Assembly (NCBI GenBank): GCA_963676655.2
Contig: CAXXKX010000003.1
Location: 4,092,001-4,156,000 of the forward strand
Direction of reading: 5' to 3'
Length of the DNA stretch: 64,000 bases
DNA from: G963676655 sp963676655
GTDB taxonomy: Bacteria > Verrucomicrobiota > Lentisphaeria > Victivallales > Victivallaceae
The notes below the pieces were generated by a model. It ran no database searches and was not told the origin of the DNA. It saw only the letters and a program-made list of their open reading frames with translations. Position numbers and translations under genes: made by a program. Below are positions 26,091 to 35,849 of this stretch, one piece after another (the first letter of the stretch is position 1; the number at the start of each line of letters is the position of its first letter).

Positions 26091-26885
26091 ATGATTGGAA
26101 AAAAACAAAATTTCACATTAATTGAACTATTGGTTGTCATCGCAATCATCGCGATTCTCGCCAGTATGCTGCTGCCGTCCCTCAATAAAGCACGGATTGC
26201 TGCTCATCGGGCTGCCTGCCAGACGAACCTAAAGCAAATAAGCATGGGAATGATGCTTTATGTTGATGACTACAATGACTATTATGCTCCGTATAAGGTT
26301 GATTATGGCGGTACTAACAATTACTGGCGTTGGACAACCAGGCTGGTGAAAGATTATAATCTCGGGGGAATGAACTTTATGTGCCCGGGGCGCCCGGACA
26401 TTATGATTGGCGGAGTATCGGTTCGCGGGCTTTGGAAGAAGGCAAAAAAGTATCAACCTGCTGCTACCGCTTACTTTTGGGCATACTCATCCTATGGATA
26501 TAATGCTTTTTATGTCGGGGATGACTGGTTTTTTGCTTCGGTTCCACGTCCGGCTCCGGCAAAAATATCGCAGATAGCAAAATCATCCTCTTTGGTCATG
26601 TTTGGAGAAAGTGGCAGCACGGATCGGAATGATCCGCGATTTGTTAACGCCGGAAGCTATGTGATTTATCCGTATCCATATAGCCCAGGTAGCGGTGCGG
26701 TGGTTCGCCCGGTTCATGGACGCCAATGTGTTCTTGCCTGGGCCGACGGACATGCTACTTCAATCACCGCTGACAGCGAAGATGCCGAACTGGGGATGAA
26801 AAGCTTGTACACAACACCCAAGCTGGGTAAAGGGTCGGATGCTTCAAACAGTTGGACCCGCACCGGCAAACGCAGTTGGCCATGA
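26091..26885 (+). CDS. Pseudopilin-like protein (H-X9-DG)
   Basis: The 264-residue protein has the signal KKQNFTLIELLVV (Asn at -1, Glu at +5), a helix ending ASMLLPSLNKARIAAHRAAC, and the C-terminal motif HGRQCVLAWADGH. The central part is rich in Tyr, Trp and Pro (DDYNDYYAPYKV, WAYSSYGYNAFYVGDDWFF). A strong AAGGAGG lies 5 bp before the ATG. It lies between the jelly-roll protein and the large secreted enzyme in one operon. Confidence 0.92.
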   Translation: MIGKKQNFTLIELLVVIAIIAILASMLLPSLNKARIAAHRAACQTNLKQISMGMMLYVDDYNDYYAPYKVDYGGTNNYWRWTTRLVKDYNLGGMNFMCPGRPDIMIGGVSVRGLWKKAKKYQPAATAYFWAYSSYGYNAFYVGDDWFFASVPRPAPAKISQIAKSSSLVMFGESGSTDRNDPRFVNAGSYVIYPYPYSPGSGAVVRPVHGRQCVLAWADGHATSITADSEDAELGMKSLYTTPKLGKGSDASNSWTRTGKRSWP

Positions 26886-26947
26886 GCATGACCGGAATAT
26901 CGGATACCGGAATTATCACACATTAAAAAATAAAAGAAAGAACTGTC

Positions 26948-29656
26948 ATGAAGAATGCGATTATGGCAACAGGGATACTTTGCGCCTTTTTATCTGTAAA
27001 GTTATACGCGGCGACGGCGGAGATCTGGCCGGCGGAACGCCGCCGGAACAATACGGCTTATCTTATCGGAAACGAACAAAACTTCCTGTTGTTCAATATA
27101 TCGAACCGGACCAATCTCGGAACTCATAAACTGCAATTGCCCGAAAACTTTGACAAACCGGTTTCCCTGGTGCTGGATATTCCTGTTCAATTAAAATTTC
27201 TTGGCGCAAAAATATTCTGGGACCGGAAGTTCTGTGATGACATTAAACATGAAACGGTGAAACATGATTCCACGCTATATAATCGTTACACCATCCCGCT
27301 CAACCGGGAGCAGAATATTGCCTTTAAATTAAAAACCAGAATCATTAAAAACCAATATAATTACTATGTAACATTCTGGGTTAAGCCTCCGGCGGAATTT
27401 ACAGGGAAAGTGTTTTGGAACTTGAAATATGGCGATGAAAGTCTGGCAAAAGCGGCGGTTAACGCACGAACTGTCGGAGTTATTGAGCCAAAGTCGGTTT
27501 TACCGAAAAGATTCAAGTTTAACGTATCCGCCGGCTTGCTTTACGTAGTGCCGAATGACGATTATCAAAGATTTTATGATTTATGCAAGCGTTTGGGGAT
27601 CAATTCAGCATCCGTGAATTACGGTGGTCCTTTGAGTGAGAAACGCAAGCAGGCATACACCGCACTGCGGAAAGCCGGAATCAAAAATATCGCAAATCGC
27701 GGCGGAAGTTTCGGACAGTATCAGTATGGCGGTTTCCGTGCGGAGAAAACAATGGCCGCGGGCGGACTAGAAGCGGCCGCCGCCGTTAACGCCGAAAACA
27801 TTAACAGCAACAAAGAACGTGAGTTGTTCCGAAGTGTTGCTCCATATTTTGACGGCTTCAATTATGATTACGAACCGGCCGGTCCAAAAGTCTGGCCCGG
27901 GCTGGAAGATAAAAACACGATTGCCGCGTTTGCGAAAAAACTTGGACTGAAAAAAATCCCGTCACAAAAAGAATTGCAGGGGAAATACCGCAAAGCTTAC
28001 GCTGAATACCGGATGGAACTGCTTTCCCGGTCAGTTTTTGCCTTGAAAAAAATGATTGACGCGGTCAAGCCGATGGATCTGGCGGTAGAGCAGGGCGACG
28101 GGGTGAATTCGCATATTGATTACAAGTTTTATGACAAAGCGGTGCGTTGGCACGGTCCGATGATCTATACAACCAGTCCGATCAATTATTACCAACGGGT
28201 ATTGGCGATGGCACGCAACCTTGATCCGAAGAAAGTAATGCCGGTTAATTCCGCTGGATGGACAACTGCGGGTGCGACCAGACAGTCCCCACAGGATATG
28301 GTCATGGATACGGTATGTACCGCCGCGACCGGATGTGGAGGAATCAGCCACTGGCCCGGTTTGCAATGGATTGATCCCGGTGTCTTCTACGGTTTTTACA
28401 AGGGCCTGAAAATTGTTGCTCAGGGAGAAGATTTCTACTTTGACGGCAAGGTGGTTGACGACTTTAAAGTAACGGGTATTCCGTTTAAAAGCAAAAAGAT
28501 CAACCTTGGATTCAGAATGCTGGATTTGTCGCAGCCGGACTGGAAAAACTATCTGTTCAGCCATCAGCACAAGCTCAACAATGAGACGCTTATCACTCTT
28601 CTGAACTTCAATCAGGAGCACGATGCTTTTGTGAAAATATCCGGCAAACTTACCGGGAACTTTCTGGTTAATCCGGTCGATAAGACTTACCTTGCTGTGA
28701 ACTCAAACAGCATAATGGTCAAAGTTCCTGAATTCAGCCCTGGTTTGTGGATTGTGACCAAATCGTCAAAACGTCTTACCGGTTGTAAAAAAGTAAATCA
28801 GGCATCAATCGAAAATTCTTTTGCCGCGGCTAAAAAAGCCTATCTTGCCGATAGCGGTAAAGCCACGCTGCAGCTTGGAAGTAAAGGCAGGATTACAATC
28901 GGTTACGGCCTGACCACTTTTGGCGGAAAGTCATCTGCCGCACTCAACGTGAAAACTCCGTTGCAGATCGTCAGTTTCAGTAAAAGCGGCGGTCGTATTG
29001 TGAGCTGGAAAGTTGGAAAGAAGCAGTTTGTTTACGGCAAAAACTTCAGTTCAGACGGCTTCTGTATGGATCTCCTCTGGCTGCCGTCCGGTTCCCGGTG
29101 GAGCGGCGATCAAGTCAGTGATATGCGCCTGACCAAGTGTGTTAATGATGGTAGTAAAGCAACCATTGTATTCGCCGGTGAATTCAAAAAAGGTTTTCCG
29201 AATTTGCGGATCGTCAAGACGTTTACAATTCCGGCTGATAAACCGGTGGCCGACGTCAATGTGCAATTGATAAACGGCACTCCGGAGGCGATCACAGTTG
29301 CCTACTGGAGCCATAATGCGCTTGCCGGGGAAGGCTACAGTTTTATCTCCGGAAAAGCAAAATATTCCAGCGTCGGAAACTCGATTTTTGTCGCCCCGAA
29401 TTTATCGGCGGCAGCAAAATCTTTTGTCTGTATGCCGACTAGTGTCAAAGGAATCAGCGGAACCGAGTATCAGGAAGTCAATTCAAAAGAGGGTAAAAGC
29501 ATTACTATGAAACTTCCGGCGAATTTTTTAAATGTATACCGCTGGAGCAAAGCCGGTAAAGATGTTTGCGGTTCGGAATGGATGACGCAGCCGATACTCA
29601 TCCCGGCAGGGTCTGCCATAGATATCTCTTTTTCTATAAAGGTAGGTTCTTTATAA
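26948..29656 (+). CDS. Secreted putative TIM-barrel glycosidase, family not recognised
   Basis: The 902-residue protein has a signal peptide (MKNAIMATGILCAFLSVKLYA, cut before ATA). An N-terminal beta domain is followed by a barrel-like region from about residue 190. It includes INSASVNYGGPLSEKRKQAY, VAPYFDGFNYDYEPAGPKVW (about 298-317; Asp and Glu candidates), DLAVEQGDGVNSHIDY and WHGPMIYTTSPINYYQ. A C-terminal beta-sandwich has LNFNQEHDAFVKISG and a long final domain. The DxxxYDYEP arrangement recalls catalytic acids of GH18-like or unclassified putative glycosidases, but I cannot assign a family. It is the last gene of the GntR module. Confidence 0.75.
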   Translation: MKNAIMATGILCAFLSVKLYAATAEIWPAERRRNNTAYLIGNEQNFLLFNISNRTNLGTHKLQLPENFDKPVSLVLDIPVQLKFLGAKIFWDRKFCDDIKHETVKHDSTLYNRYTIPLNREQNIAFKLKTRIIKNQYNYYVTFWVKPPAEFTGKVFWNLKYGDESLAKAAVNARTVGVIEPKSVLPKRFKFNVSAGLLYVVPNDDYQRFYDLCKRLGINSASVNYGGPLSEKRKQAYTALRKAGIKNIANRGGSFGQYQYGGFRAEKTMAAGGLEAAAAVNAENINSNKERELFRSVAPYFDGFNYDYEPAGPKVWPGLEDKNTIAAFAKKLGLKKIPSQKELQGKYRKAYAEYRMELLSRSVFALKKMIDAVKPMDLAVEQGDGVNSHIDYKFYDKAVRWHGPMIYTTSPINYYQRVLAMARNLDPKKVMPVNSAGWTTAGATRQSPQDMVMDTVCTAATGCGGISHWPGLQWIDPGVFYGFYKGLKIVAQGEDFYFDGKVVDDFKVTGIPFKSKKINLGFRMLDLSQPDWKNYLFSHQHKLNNETLITLLNFNQEHDAFVKISGKLTGNFLVNPVDKTYLAVNSNSIMVKVPEFSPGLWIVTKSSKRLTGCKKVNQASIENSFAAAKKAYLADSGKATLQLGSKGRITIGYGLTTFGGKSSAALNVKTPLQIVSFSKSGGRIVSWKVGKKQFVYGKNFSSDGFCMDLLWLPSGSRWSGDQVSDMRLTKCVNDGSKATIVFAGEFKKGFPNLRIVKTFTIPADKPVADVNVQLINGTPEAITVAYWSHNALAGEGYSFISGKAKYSSVGNSIFVAPNLSAAAKSFVCMPTSVKGISGTEYQEVNSKEGKSITMKLPANFLNVYRWSKAGKDVCGSEWMTQPILIPAGSAIDISFSIKVGSL

Positions 29657-29729
29657 CCCGAGGCTTCAAAAAATGTTAAACGGAAATTATCAATTTATTT
29701 AGACTGTTTTCATGTGTAAGATTACTTGG

Positions 29730-30704
29730 TTATGATTTATCTTGAAGTTTTCTGAAACAATACAGGATTCCAGTGGGACTAGAGCCTCGAGATAGGTGTT
29801 TTTTCTCAATTCTTTCGGGATCGTCAAATAGGCTTCCGGTTTGGCGTATGAATAGTTTTGAGCCTAAAATAGCCCCTTCGGTAAAGTGTCTGGTGCGTCT
29901 TAGAAAAAGTACATGCATCGATTCTTTGTGTCGGGCTTTATCTCGTGCGGCATAGATTTCTTCACTTGAAGCGCCGCTTTCCGCTGCAATGATTCGCGCC
30001 AGTTCGCCACGGAAGAACGCAAATAGTTCGGCATCAGTCCATTGCGAGGAGTCCCTGGTGGTGATGTTGGGCTTCATGTGTTTGACAAAATTATTAAAAA
30101 ACATGTGTTTTCCACTTCTGCAATAGCGCCCCCAGGTGGTGAAATTGTAATCCGCCGGATCGTTTTTCAGACCTGCCCGAACCGGGTTTAGTTCGACATA
30201 AGTCACGCAGGCGGCCAGGGCATTTATGCGTTCGAGGATCACGCTTTTAAAGCGACCTCCCCAAAGTTGTCCGGTGCGGTTGCGGGTTTCATTGTAGACG
30301 CAGGTGAATTGTCGCTGGTAGGCCGACATAAAGCGACTGATATCGATCATTTTTAGGGCAATTTCCTTACATTTCTCCTTATTATCAAGGCTGACAACCG
30401 GGGTTCGCGGTCCGAATTTAAAGATTTTTTTCATTGCTTTGTAGTAGTCGTTGTGACGTTTGACAATGACCTCAAGCGGTGGCAATTCATTGGGTCCGGG
30501 TGCGTAGACAACGAGGTGAAAGTGGTTGCCCATCCAGGCGGCAGAAATAACCTCGATCAAAAAGTAATCACAAAGATATCTAAGTAGTTTAAAGCCATAT
30601 TCCTTATCCCCATCGGAGAAAGGGTGTTCTCCTTTGATACAACCGATGCGATTATAAAGGTGATAGTAGCAGCCTTCGTCTTTGACTTTCATTCGCGCTT
30701 CCAT
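29730..30704 (-). CDS. REP-associated tyrosine transposase (RAYT, Y1_Tnp / IS200-like)
   Basis: The 324-residue protein has GNHFHLVVYAPG (about 54-65) with the HUH metal motif. YQRQFTCVYNETRNRTGQLW (about 134-153) and GGRFKSVILERINALAACVTYVELNPVRA follow, the canonical RAYT order. The catalytic Tyr lies in the helix around RFMSAYQRQF. Length is typical of RAYTs. The ATG at 30704 has AAAGGAGG upstream. These enzymes cut single-stranded DNA at REP hairpins and are thought to spread them. Twelve copies of a palindromic 70-bp element lie in the islands at 37.8-41 and 49.5-52.9 kb, and a double hairpin lies at 12764-12801. No terminal element flanks the gene itself that I can see. Confidence 0.9.
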   Translation of the reverse strand: MEARMKVKDEGCYYHLYNRIGCIKGEHPFSDGDKEYGFKLLRYLCDYFLIEVISAAWMGNHFHLVVYAPGPNELPPLEVIVKRHNDYYKAMKKIFKFGPRTPVVSLDNKEKCKEIALKMIDISRFMSAYQRQFTCVYNETRNRTGQLWGGRFKSVILERINALAACVTYVELNPVRAGLKNDPADYNFTTWGRYCRSGKHMFFNNFVKHMKPNITTRDSSQWTDAELFAFFRGELARIIAAESGASSEEIYAARDKARHKESMHVLFLRRTRHFTEGAILGSKLFIRQTGSLFDDPERIEKKHLSRGSSPTGILYCFRKLQDKS

Positions 30705-30933
30705 TTTGTCCTCCTTTAGGTTGGTTTTGATTATAATATATACGCTGAAAGCGGGTTTTACAAATTATTAGACGGTTTAATAATAATAAATTTGTAAGTT
30801 TTTATGATTTAGCAAGTTAACATCTTATGTGTTTGTGGGTATGATAATATTGTAATAAGGAATGACATGAATATTGCAATAATTCTTAATGGTGCTATTA
30901 TACAAAGCAGTAAATCAGCAGGAATTTATTATT

Positions 30934-31533
30934 ATGTCAGAAGTTATTTTTGTCCGTCACGGACAAGCGGTAGGTCAGGACAGCGGCAAGGTGCTCGGGT
31001 CGACTGACGTTGGTTTGAATGAACTTGGATTTGAACAGGCTGGATTACTCGCGCCTAGATTGCGCAAGTTGCAATACGACCGGGTTATTCACAGTCCGAT
31101 GCGGCGGGTGGTCGAAACTATGAATACCGCTTTGCCGGATGCCATCGATCCGGTGGTGGACCGGCGTTTGCGGGAGATTCATTTCGGCGACTGGGAAGGT
31201 TTGACTTTTGACGAAATCCGGGCGATTGACGCGGTTTGCGCCGAACAATGGCTGGATAATGACAGCAATTTCCAATTTCCCAATGGGGAAAAGATCGCGG
31301 ATTTTTTCAGCCGTATCGAAGACTTTGCCGCCGACTTACGCAAGCTTGAAGGAACCACGATGATCTTCGCTCATGGCGGGGTGATATGTCACATGATCAG
31401 CCATTTCATCAACCTGAATTACCAGAACGCTTTTGCGTTGAGCGTCTCACATACCTCGGTGTCGAAAGTCCGGCTTTACGACGGCGGCGCGGTACTGCTT
31501 GAACTCAACAATACAGTTCATTTGCAGGACTGA
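30934..31533 (+). CDS. Histidine phosphatase (phosphoglycerate mutase-like) protein
   Basis: MSEVIFVRHGQAVG opens with the RHG catalytic motif. HSPMRRVVETM, REIHFGDWEGLTF and IFAHGGVICHMI (second catalytic His) follow in the standard order of the branch-2 histidine phosphatases, such as CobC (alpha-ribazole phosphatase) and GpmB. The 199-residue length fits. I chose ATG 30934, with AGGA upstream and direct entry into the RHG strand, over a start 45 bp earlier. It stands alone between the RAYT gene and the GH42-like gene. The substrate is not known; a cobalamin context is absent. Confidence 0.92.
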   Translation: MSEVIFVRHGQAVGQDSGKVLGSTDVGLNELGFEQAGLLAPRLRKLQYDRVIHSPMRRVVETMNTALPDAIDPVVDRRLREIHFGDWEGLTFDEIRAIDAVCAEQWLDNDSNFQFPNGEKIADFFSRIEDFAADLRKLEGTTMIFAHGGVICHMISHFINLNYQNAFALSVSHTSVSKVRLYDGGAVLLELNNTVHLQD

Positions 31534-31539
31534 TCTACA

Positions 31540-34500
31540 TTACGGCTCAATCAGGTATAACGCGTTTTCTCCGGTTTGCATGAAACGTTTGATCGTTTTC
31601 AATGAGCCGGCTTTTTTGTTATCCCATAGACTGGTGACATTTGCTTTCTGAGGTAATTCTATCGTTTTCATCCCGGTACTGGATGCATGAATCGCGATCA
31701 GGCTTTTGTTGAAGAACATTACATCATTCTGCTGGTTGTAGATATGCAAACCGGCGTATTTTGCGATATTGCGCAGAACATCCGGCGGCATCATGCCGAT
31801 CACTCCGACATAAATGCTTTTCCAGGAGCCGTGATCTTTAATCGCCATTGCGGTTTTGCCTGATTTGATGAAGCGTCCGAGCTTTGTCGCTTGCGGGTCA
31901 TCCACGTAAATTCGCGGCATACCGGCTTCGAGGTAAAAATCCCCGCCGGTTCCCATGAACCCCGTCAAGCCTTTGGTGATTTGATGACCTGGAACAAACT
32001 GCAACGTCAGGGACTGACCGGGATCTGTTTTCAGCTTCATTCCGGTAAGTTTAGCGACATTTTCAACAGACAGTTCGTTGCTGACCAGTCCGGCGCCGTA
32101 GCCGAAGACCAGAATATTGCCGTCTGTTTTAAGTTTTTCAATGTTTCTGATATCATCTTGACTCAGGCCGTAAGCGAATGGAAAATAGAATATCCGGTAT
32201 TTTTTCGCTACCGCCGGTAGATCTTTAATTAAATATTGATCGACCGGGACGCCGGACATCAGGGTCAATATTTTAGCTCGCGAGACCTGCATTTTGGGAA
32301 TGGTGCCGCGCCGGGCATCGCCCTGGACAAATTTGCCGTAAAAACCGGCGAACATGACTATTTGAGCGATGGACGAACGATCTTTTTCCAATACGCCGGA
32401 AAATACATTATGAGCCTGTCCGAGTATTGATGCGATCAGCGGATCGTTATACCAGCCGAAGCCCATGTCAAAGGTCCAGCTGCCGGAGCCGAAACACATC
32501 TGTTTCATGTATTCGCGCCGCAATACGCTGATGCTTTTACGCGGAGTATCGAACAGCAGATTGTTTGCGTAATTGCGTTTTGCCACCGGAAAGACCCGAT
32601 GGTCGATTTCGCATAAATGAATCTTGTTGTGCAGCGGATAACTGTTGAGCATAACGTTGCTTTTGCAGGGCAGTCCGATGCCGCGCGCTTCATAAGATGG
32701 ACCGCCCGCAGCGTCGAATAGTTCCGAATTTATGACCAGATTGTTGCCCCGGGATGAGCCGAACGCGCCGCCGGTACATGACTCTGCAATATCCGGAAAA
32801 TATGCGACGGTGATGATATCTTTGACCCCAGCTTCCTTGATGGCTCGACAGAAGTTCAACAAGGTTTCCGCCCGGGTTTGACCGAGGTATTCCCGGAAAT
32901 CGATGACGTCACGGGCGATCTTCGGGTCAAGTAAATATTTTTTTGCAACACGCTGATCGATATTTCGATTGGTTATCGCGGGAATCGCAGCATTCTCAAA
33001 GGAGACGTCCGGCTTGTTCCAGGCTTTACGCAATTTTTCCGGGCTGTGGTATTTTTCCTTCAGGAACTTACGAAAGCCCGACAGCATTGGTTGGCTGTAA
33101 TCCAGAAACGCTGGATTTTTGGCGCTGTAATCCTGACGTACCGCGCCCCATTGGCTGTCATATCCCCAGAGCAGACGGTAGCCGACCACAGCGCGGCCGT
33201 AAGGCTGTTTTTCCACGTGTTTACGCAGCGCGGTCAAATAGTCAGCCATTAACGCGCGGCACCTGCTTGCGGCAGGAGACGGCAGATAATGGCCGAAGCG
33301 CCCGGCTCCTCTGATCTTATGCATATTACTGCGGGAGCCAATGGCTTTTCTTACTTTTTCAAGTTTTTCAAATGATCCGAATGTACGGCGGTAAAGTCCG
33401 GTCGCGGTGCAATAAACATATTTACCATCCTGAGTGCGGGCCAGTTGGTCGCGGTTTTTCACGCTCCACCAGTCGGGCGGATACAACGAACTCAATGAAA
33501 GCACTACGCTGGCTTCAGGATTCTGGACCAATACCTTGTAAACGATAGAGTCGAGGTCGGAGAAGTCATATTTTCCGGGCCCCTGCCAGTCGCCGTGATT
33601 TGAGACGCCGCCATAGGGGTAGCGGACAAACAGCAGATTCATGCCGTTCTTTGCGCCTTCGGTAAAGAGCCGGTAGGATGTGGCCGGTTCGGTCGAGCTC
33701 ATCAGCATTGGCGGTGTCGGTTTGCCGTTCAGGATGAAGCACATGCCGCCATTGTATCTTTCGACCTTCATTTCAGCGTCGGGGCGCTTCAACAGTCTAT
33801 TTTTCAGCACGTCAAGATCGAACGGGTCGATATCGATCCAGTTTCTAACCTTGAGGCGCGACGGTTTCCCGCGATAGACATATTGCCAGTAAGCGTTATC
33901 GGCGGCGATTTCGCCGAAATTTTCCAGATATACCCTAACCGTGCCCCAGCGTCTGGCCTGCGGCTCGATCTGGTTGTGATTGAACCGGACCAGGTCGTCG
34001 TTATGCAAATCCAGCAGTACTTTCATTGCCTGGCCCGGAATCGTCAATCGAAAAATTTTAAGACCGTTTTCGTCCGGCAATTCCGGCAATTGTACCGGTT
34101 TAGATTCGATATTATGCAGGTTTGTGTACTTCATGGCGATTCCCATGCCGACCGAACCTGTCGGAGCTTTTTCATTGGAGAGACGCGGATTGGGGGTTAA
34201 ACCCTGTAATTTACGTGCAGGATCGGGACGCAGTATGTCAGCCTCGATCCGGTAAGTCGCTCCCGGCAGCAAGGTGTCGAGCGTCAGCATCCCGTAAGGC
34301 CAGTCGATGGCTTTTTCATAGACAAGCCGGGCCGGAGGAGGTTGCTGTAGTGGTCCGATGTCGACCAGTTTCAAATTGTCGAAAAAAATGTTCTGAGCTC
34401 CACCGCGAATAACGATTGTAATTTCCAGCGTATCTGTATCCGGGGTGATTTTAAATTGATGGATCGTTTTTTTCCATTCACCGAAAGTCTGCGGGGTTTT

Positions 34501-34929
34501 GAATTGTCCCCCGAACTTGGTTTTTCTGGCGATTCCGTCATCGAACGCAAAAAATTCGTTGGGGCCAATGCGCTTACCCTTTGCTTTCCGGCAGACCATT
34601 ATGTAATATTCCGCGTAAGCGCCTTTGTAGACGGTTTTCAAATCAGCGCTCAGCAAAGCCCAGTGTCCGGCTGACCTTGATGGAATCTTTACTTTCGCGC
34701 AATATGTCAGATAACCGCAGTAATCTGGTTTGAAGATGCTCAAACAGTGTTTACTGAGTTGTCCCGGTTCGGTAATTGCAAGCTTTGTCGCGGTGTCGAC
34801 GTTGCTGACCGCTGCTTTTTTCCAATTGTCATTTTCAAAATCTTGTTCCCATATTATTTTGTTTTCGGAAAAAACATATAGAGGTGCTCCGAGAAACAGC
34901 AGCAGTGTAAAGATCTTTTCAATAGTCAT
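31540..34929 (-). CDS. Secreted GH42-like beta-galactosidase-type protein
   Basis: The 1129-residue protein has a signal peptide (MTIEKIFTLLLFLGAPLYVFS). An N-terminal beta-sandwich (about 30-190) and a second beta region come before a barrel from about residue 400 (NGGMCFILNGKPTPPMLMSS). Barrel segments such as NLLFVRYPYGGVSNHGDW, YDFSDLDSIVYKVL and SLSSLYPPDWW recall GH42. The C-terminal part (DGNILVFGYGAGLVSNELS, about 945-963) looks like the trimerisation domain with a Rossmann-like fold. The usual NE acid site is replaced by LLWGYDSQWG, while LCEIDHRVF may hold the nucleophile. Activity should be treated as unproven. It ends the LacI module and has a paralogue at 61872-64000. Confidence 0.8.
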   Translation of the reverse strand: MTIEKIFTLLLFLGAPLYVFSENKIIWEQDFENDNWKKAAVSNVDTATKLAITEPGQLSKHCLSIFKPDYCGYLTYCAKVKIPSRSAGHWALLSADLKTVYKGAYAEYYIMVCRKAKGKRIGPNEFFAFDDGIARKTKFGGQFKTPQTFGEWKKTIHQFKITPDTDTLEITIVIRGGAQNIFFDNLKLVDIGPLQQPPPARLVYEKAIDWPYGMLTLDTLLPGATYRIEADILRPDPARKLQGLTPNPRLSNEKAPTGSVGMGIAMKYTNLHNIESKPVQLPELPDENGLKIFRLTIPGQAMKVLLDLHNDDLVRFNHNQIEPQARRWGTVRVYLENFGEIAADNAYWQYVYRGKPSRLKVRNWIDIDPFDLDVLKNRLLKRPDAEMKVERYNGGMCFILNGKPTPPMLMSSTEPATSYRLFTEGAKNGMNLLFVRYPYGGVSNHGDWQGPGKYDFSDLDSIVYKVLVQNPEASVVLSLSSLYPPDWWSVKNRDQLARTQDGKYVYCTATGLYRRTFGSFEKLEKVRKAIGSRSNMHKIRGAGRFGHYLPSPAASRCRALMADYLTALRKHVEKQPYGRAVVGYRLLWGYDSQWGAVRQDYSAKNPAFLDYSQPMLSGFRKFLKEKYHSPEKLRKAWNKPDVSFENAAIPAITNRNIDQRVAKKYLLDPKIARDVIDFREYLGQTRAETLLNFCRAIKEAGVKDIITVAYFPDIAESCTGGAFGSSRGNNLVINSELFDAAGGPSYEARGIGLPCKSNVMLNSYPLHNKIHLCEIDHRVFPVAKRNYANNLLFDTPRKSISVLRREYMKQMCFGSGSWTFDMGFGWYNDPLIASILGQAHNVFSGVLEKDRSSIAQIVMFAGFYGKFVQGDARRGTIPKMQVSRAKILTLMSGVPVDQYLIKDLPAVAKKYRIFYFPFAYGLSQDDIRNIEKLKTDGNILVFGYGAGLVSNELSVENVAKLTGMKLKTDPGQSLTLQFVPGHQITKGLTGFMGTGGDFYLEAGMPRIYVDDPQATKLGRFIKSGKTAMAIKDHGSWKSIYVGVIGMMPPDVLRNIAKYAGLHIYNQQNDVMFFNKSLIAIHASSTGMKTIELPQKANVTSLWDNKKAGSLKTIKRFMQTGENALYLIEP

Positions 34930-34938
34930 CGTTTTTCC

Positions 34939-35736
34939 TTAATAGATATCCCAGTAATTGTCAGCGAGAGGGCCGCGCCAGCCGTCGAGGAACGGGTTGA
35001 AGTGATAAGGATTAACGCTGGTGTTTGAATACATGGCCGACACCTTGGCCGGGACTTTTTCCTTGGTTGCGTGACCATCGGCCCAGACAACTCCAACCGC
35101 GTTGGCATGACGTGGTGAAACATGTCCGCCGCTGGATGTGTCATAATCGCGCAAATAATTAGACCCAATAAAGGCCGTACTGCCCATAACAAAGGAATCA
35201 GCCATCCAGATTGTTTTTGACGGTTTTTTGACCTTAACCATTTTTTCCAGAGAGTCAAGTCCTTCTCCCATGCGGCTGCGTGAGCCCAGCCAGTTGTAGT
35301 TTATTCCATAATCGGGATAGCTGATATAACCTGAGCTGCTTGAAATCTTATCTGAAGGACTGCCTGCGGCATTTAGTAGATTTTGATAGGTTTTTTTGGC
35401 GGTTCCATCTTTGAATGCCTGAGAGTAAACAGCAACCCAGCCCGGACAGGAAATTATCCTTATGTCGGATATATAACCATGCGCCCATAAGCGATATGGC
35501 CATTTTTCATTTCCGCCGGAATCCATGCCGTAACCGGCATGCGGGACAAAGTAACCCTGGGAGTCGCTTGAATACAAATTAGTGGATAGACCAAGTTGTT
35601 TGGTGTTATTGGTGCAGGCGATGCTTTTAGCCATGATTCGGGCATTGTTAAGGGCCGGCAGCAGCATTGAAGCGAGGATTGCTATTATAGCTATAACTAC
35701 AAGAAGTTCTATTAGTGTGAATGATTGTTTTTGCAT
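34939..35736 (-). CDS. Pseudopilin-like protein (H-X9-DG), second of a tandem pair
   Basis: The 265-residue protein has MQKQSFTLIELLVV (Ser at -1), a helix ending LLPALNNARIMAKSIAC, then NTKQLGLSTNLYSSDSQG and HANAVGVVWADGH near the C terminus. AAAGGA lies before the ATG. It sits 113 bp after the other pseudopilin (35850-36611) and 9 bp before the GH42-like gene, all on the minus strand. Confidence 0.92.
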   Translation of the reverse strand: MQKQSFTLIELLVVIAIIAILASMLLPALNNARIMAKSIACTNNTKQLGLSTNLYSSDSQGYFVPHAGYGMDSGGNEKWPYRLWAHGYISDIRIISCPGWVAVYSQAFKDGTAKKTYQNLLNAAGSPSDKISSSSGYISYPDYGINYNWLGSRSRMGEGLDSLEKMVKVKKPSKTIWMADSFVMGSTAFIGSNYLRDYDTSSGGHVSPRHANAVGVVWADGHATKEKVPAKVSAMYSNTSVNPYHFNPFLDGWRGPLADNYWDIY

Positions 35737-35849
35737 TACTCGATCCTTTATTTATTTTTAATTTACTATTTTAAAGGGTTTTATTAATTCAACATTTGTA
35801 AAACATTGAGTGATGATGTCTTCCATAAATATTTATATTGCTGAAAAGT

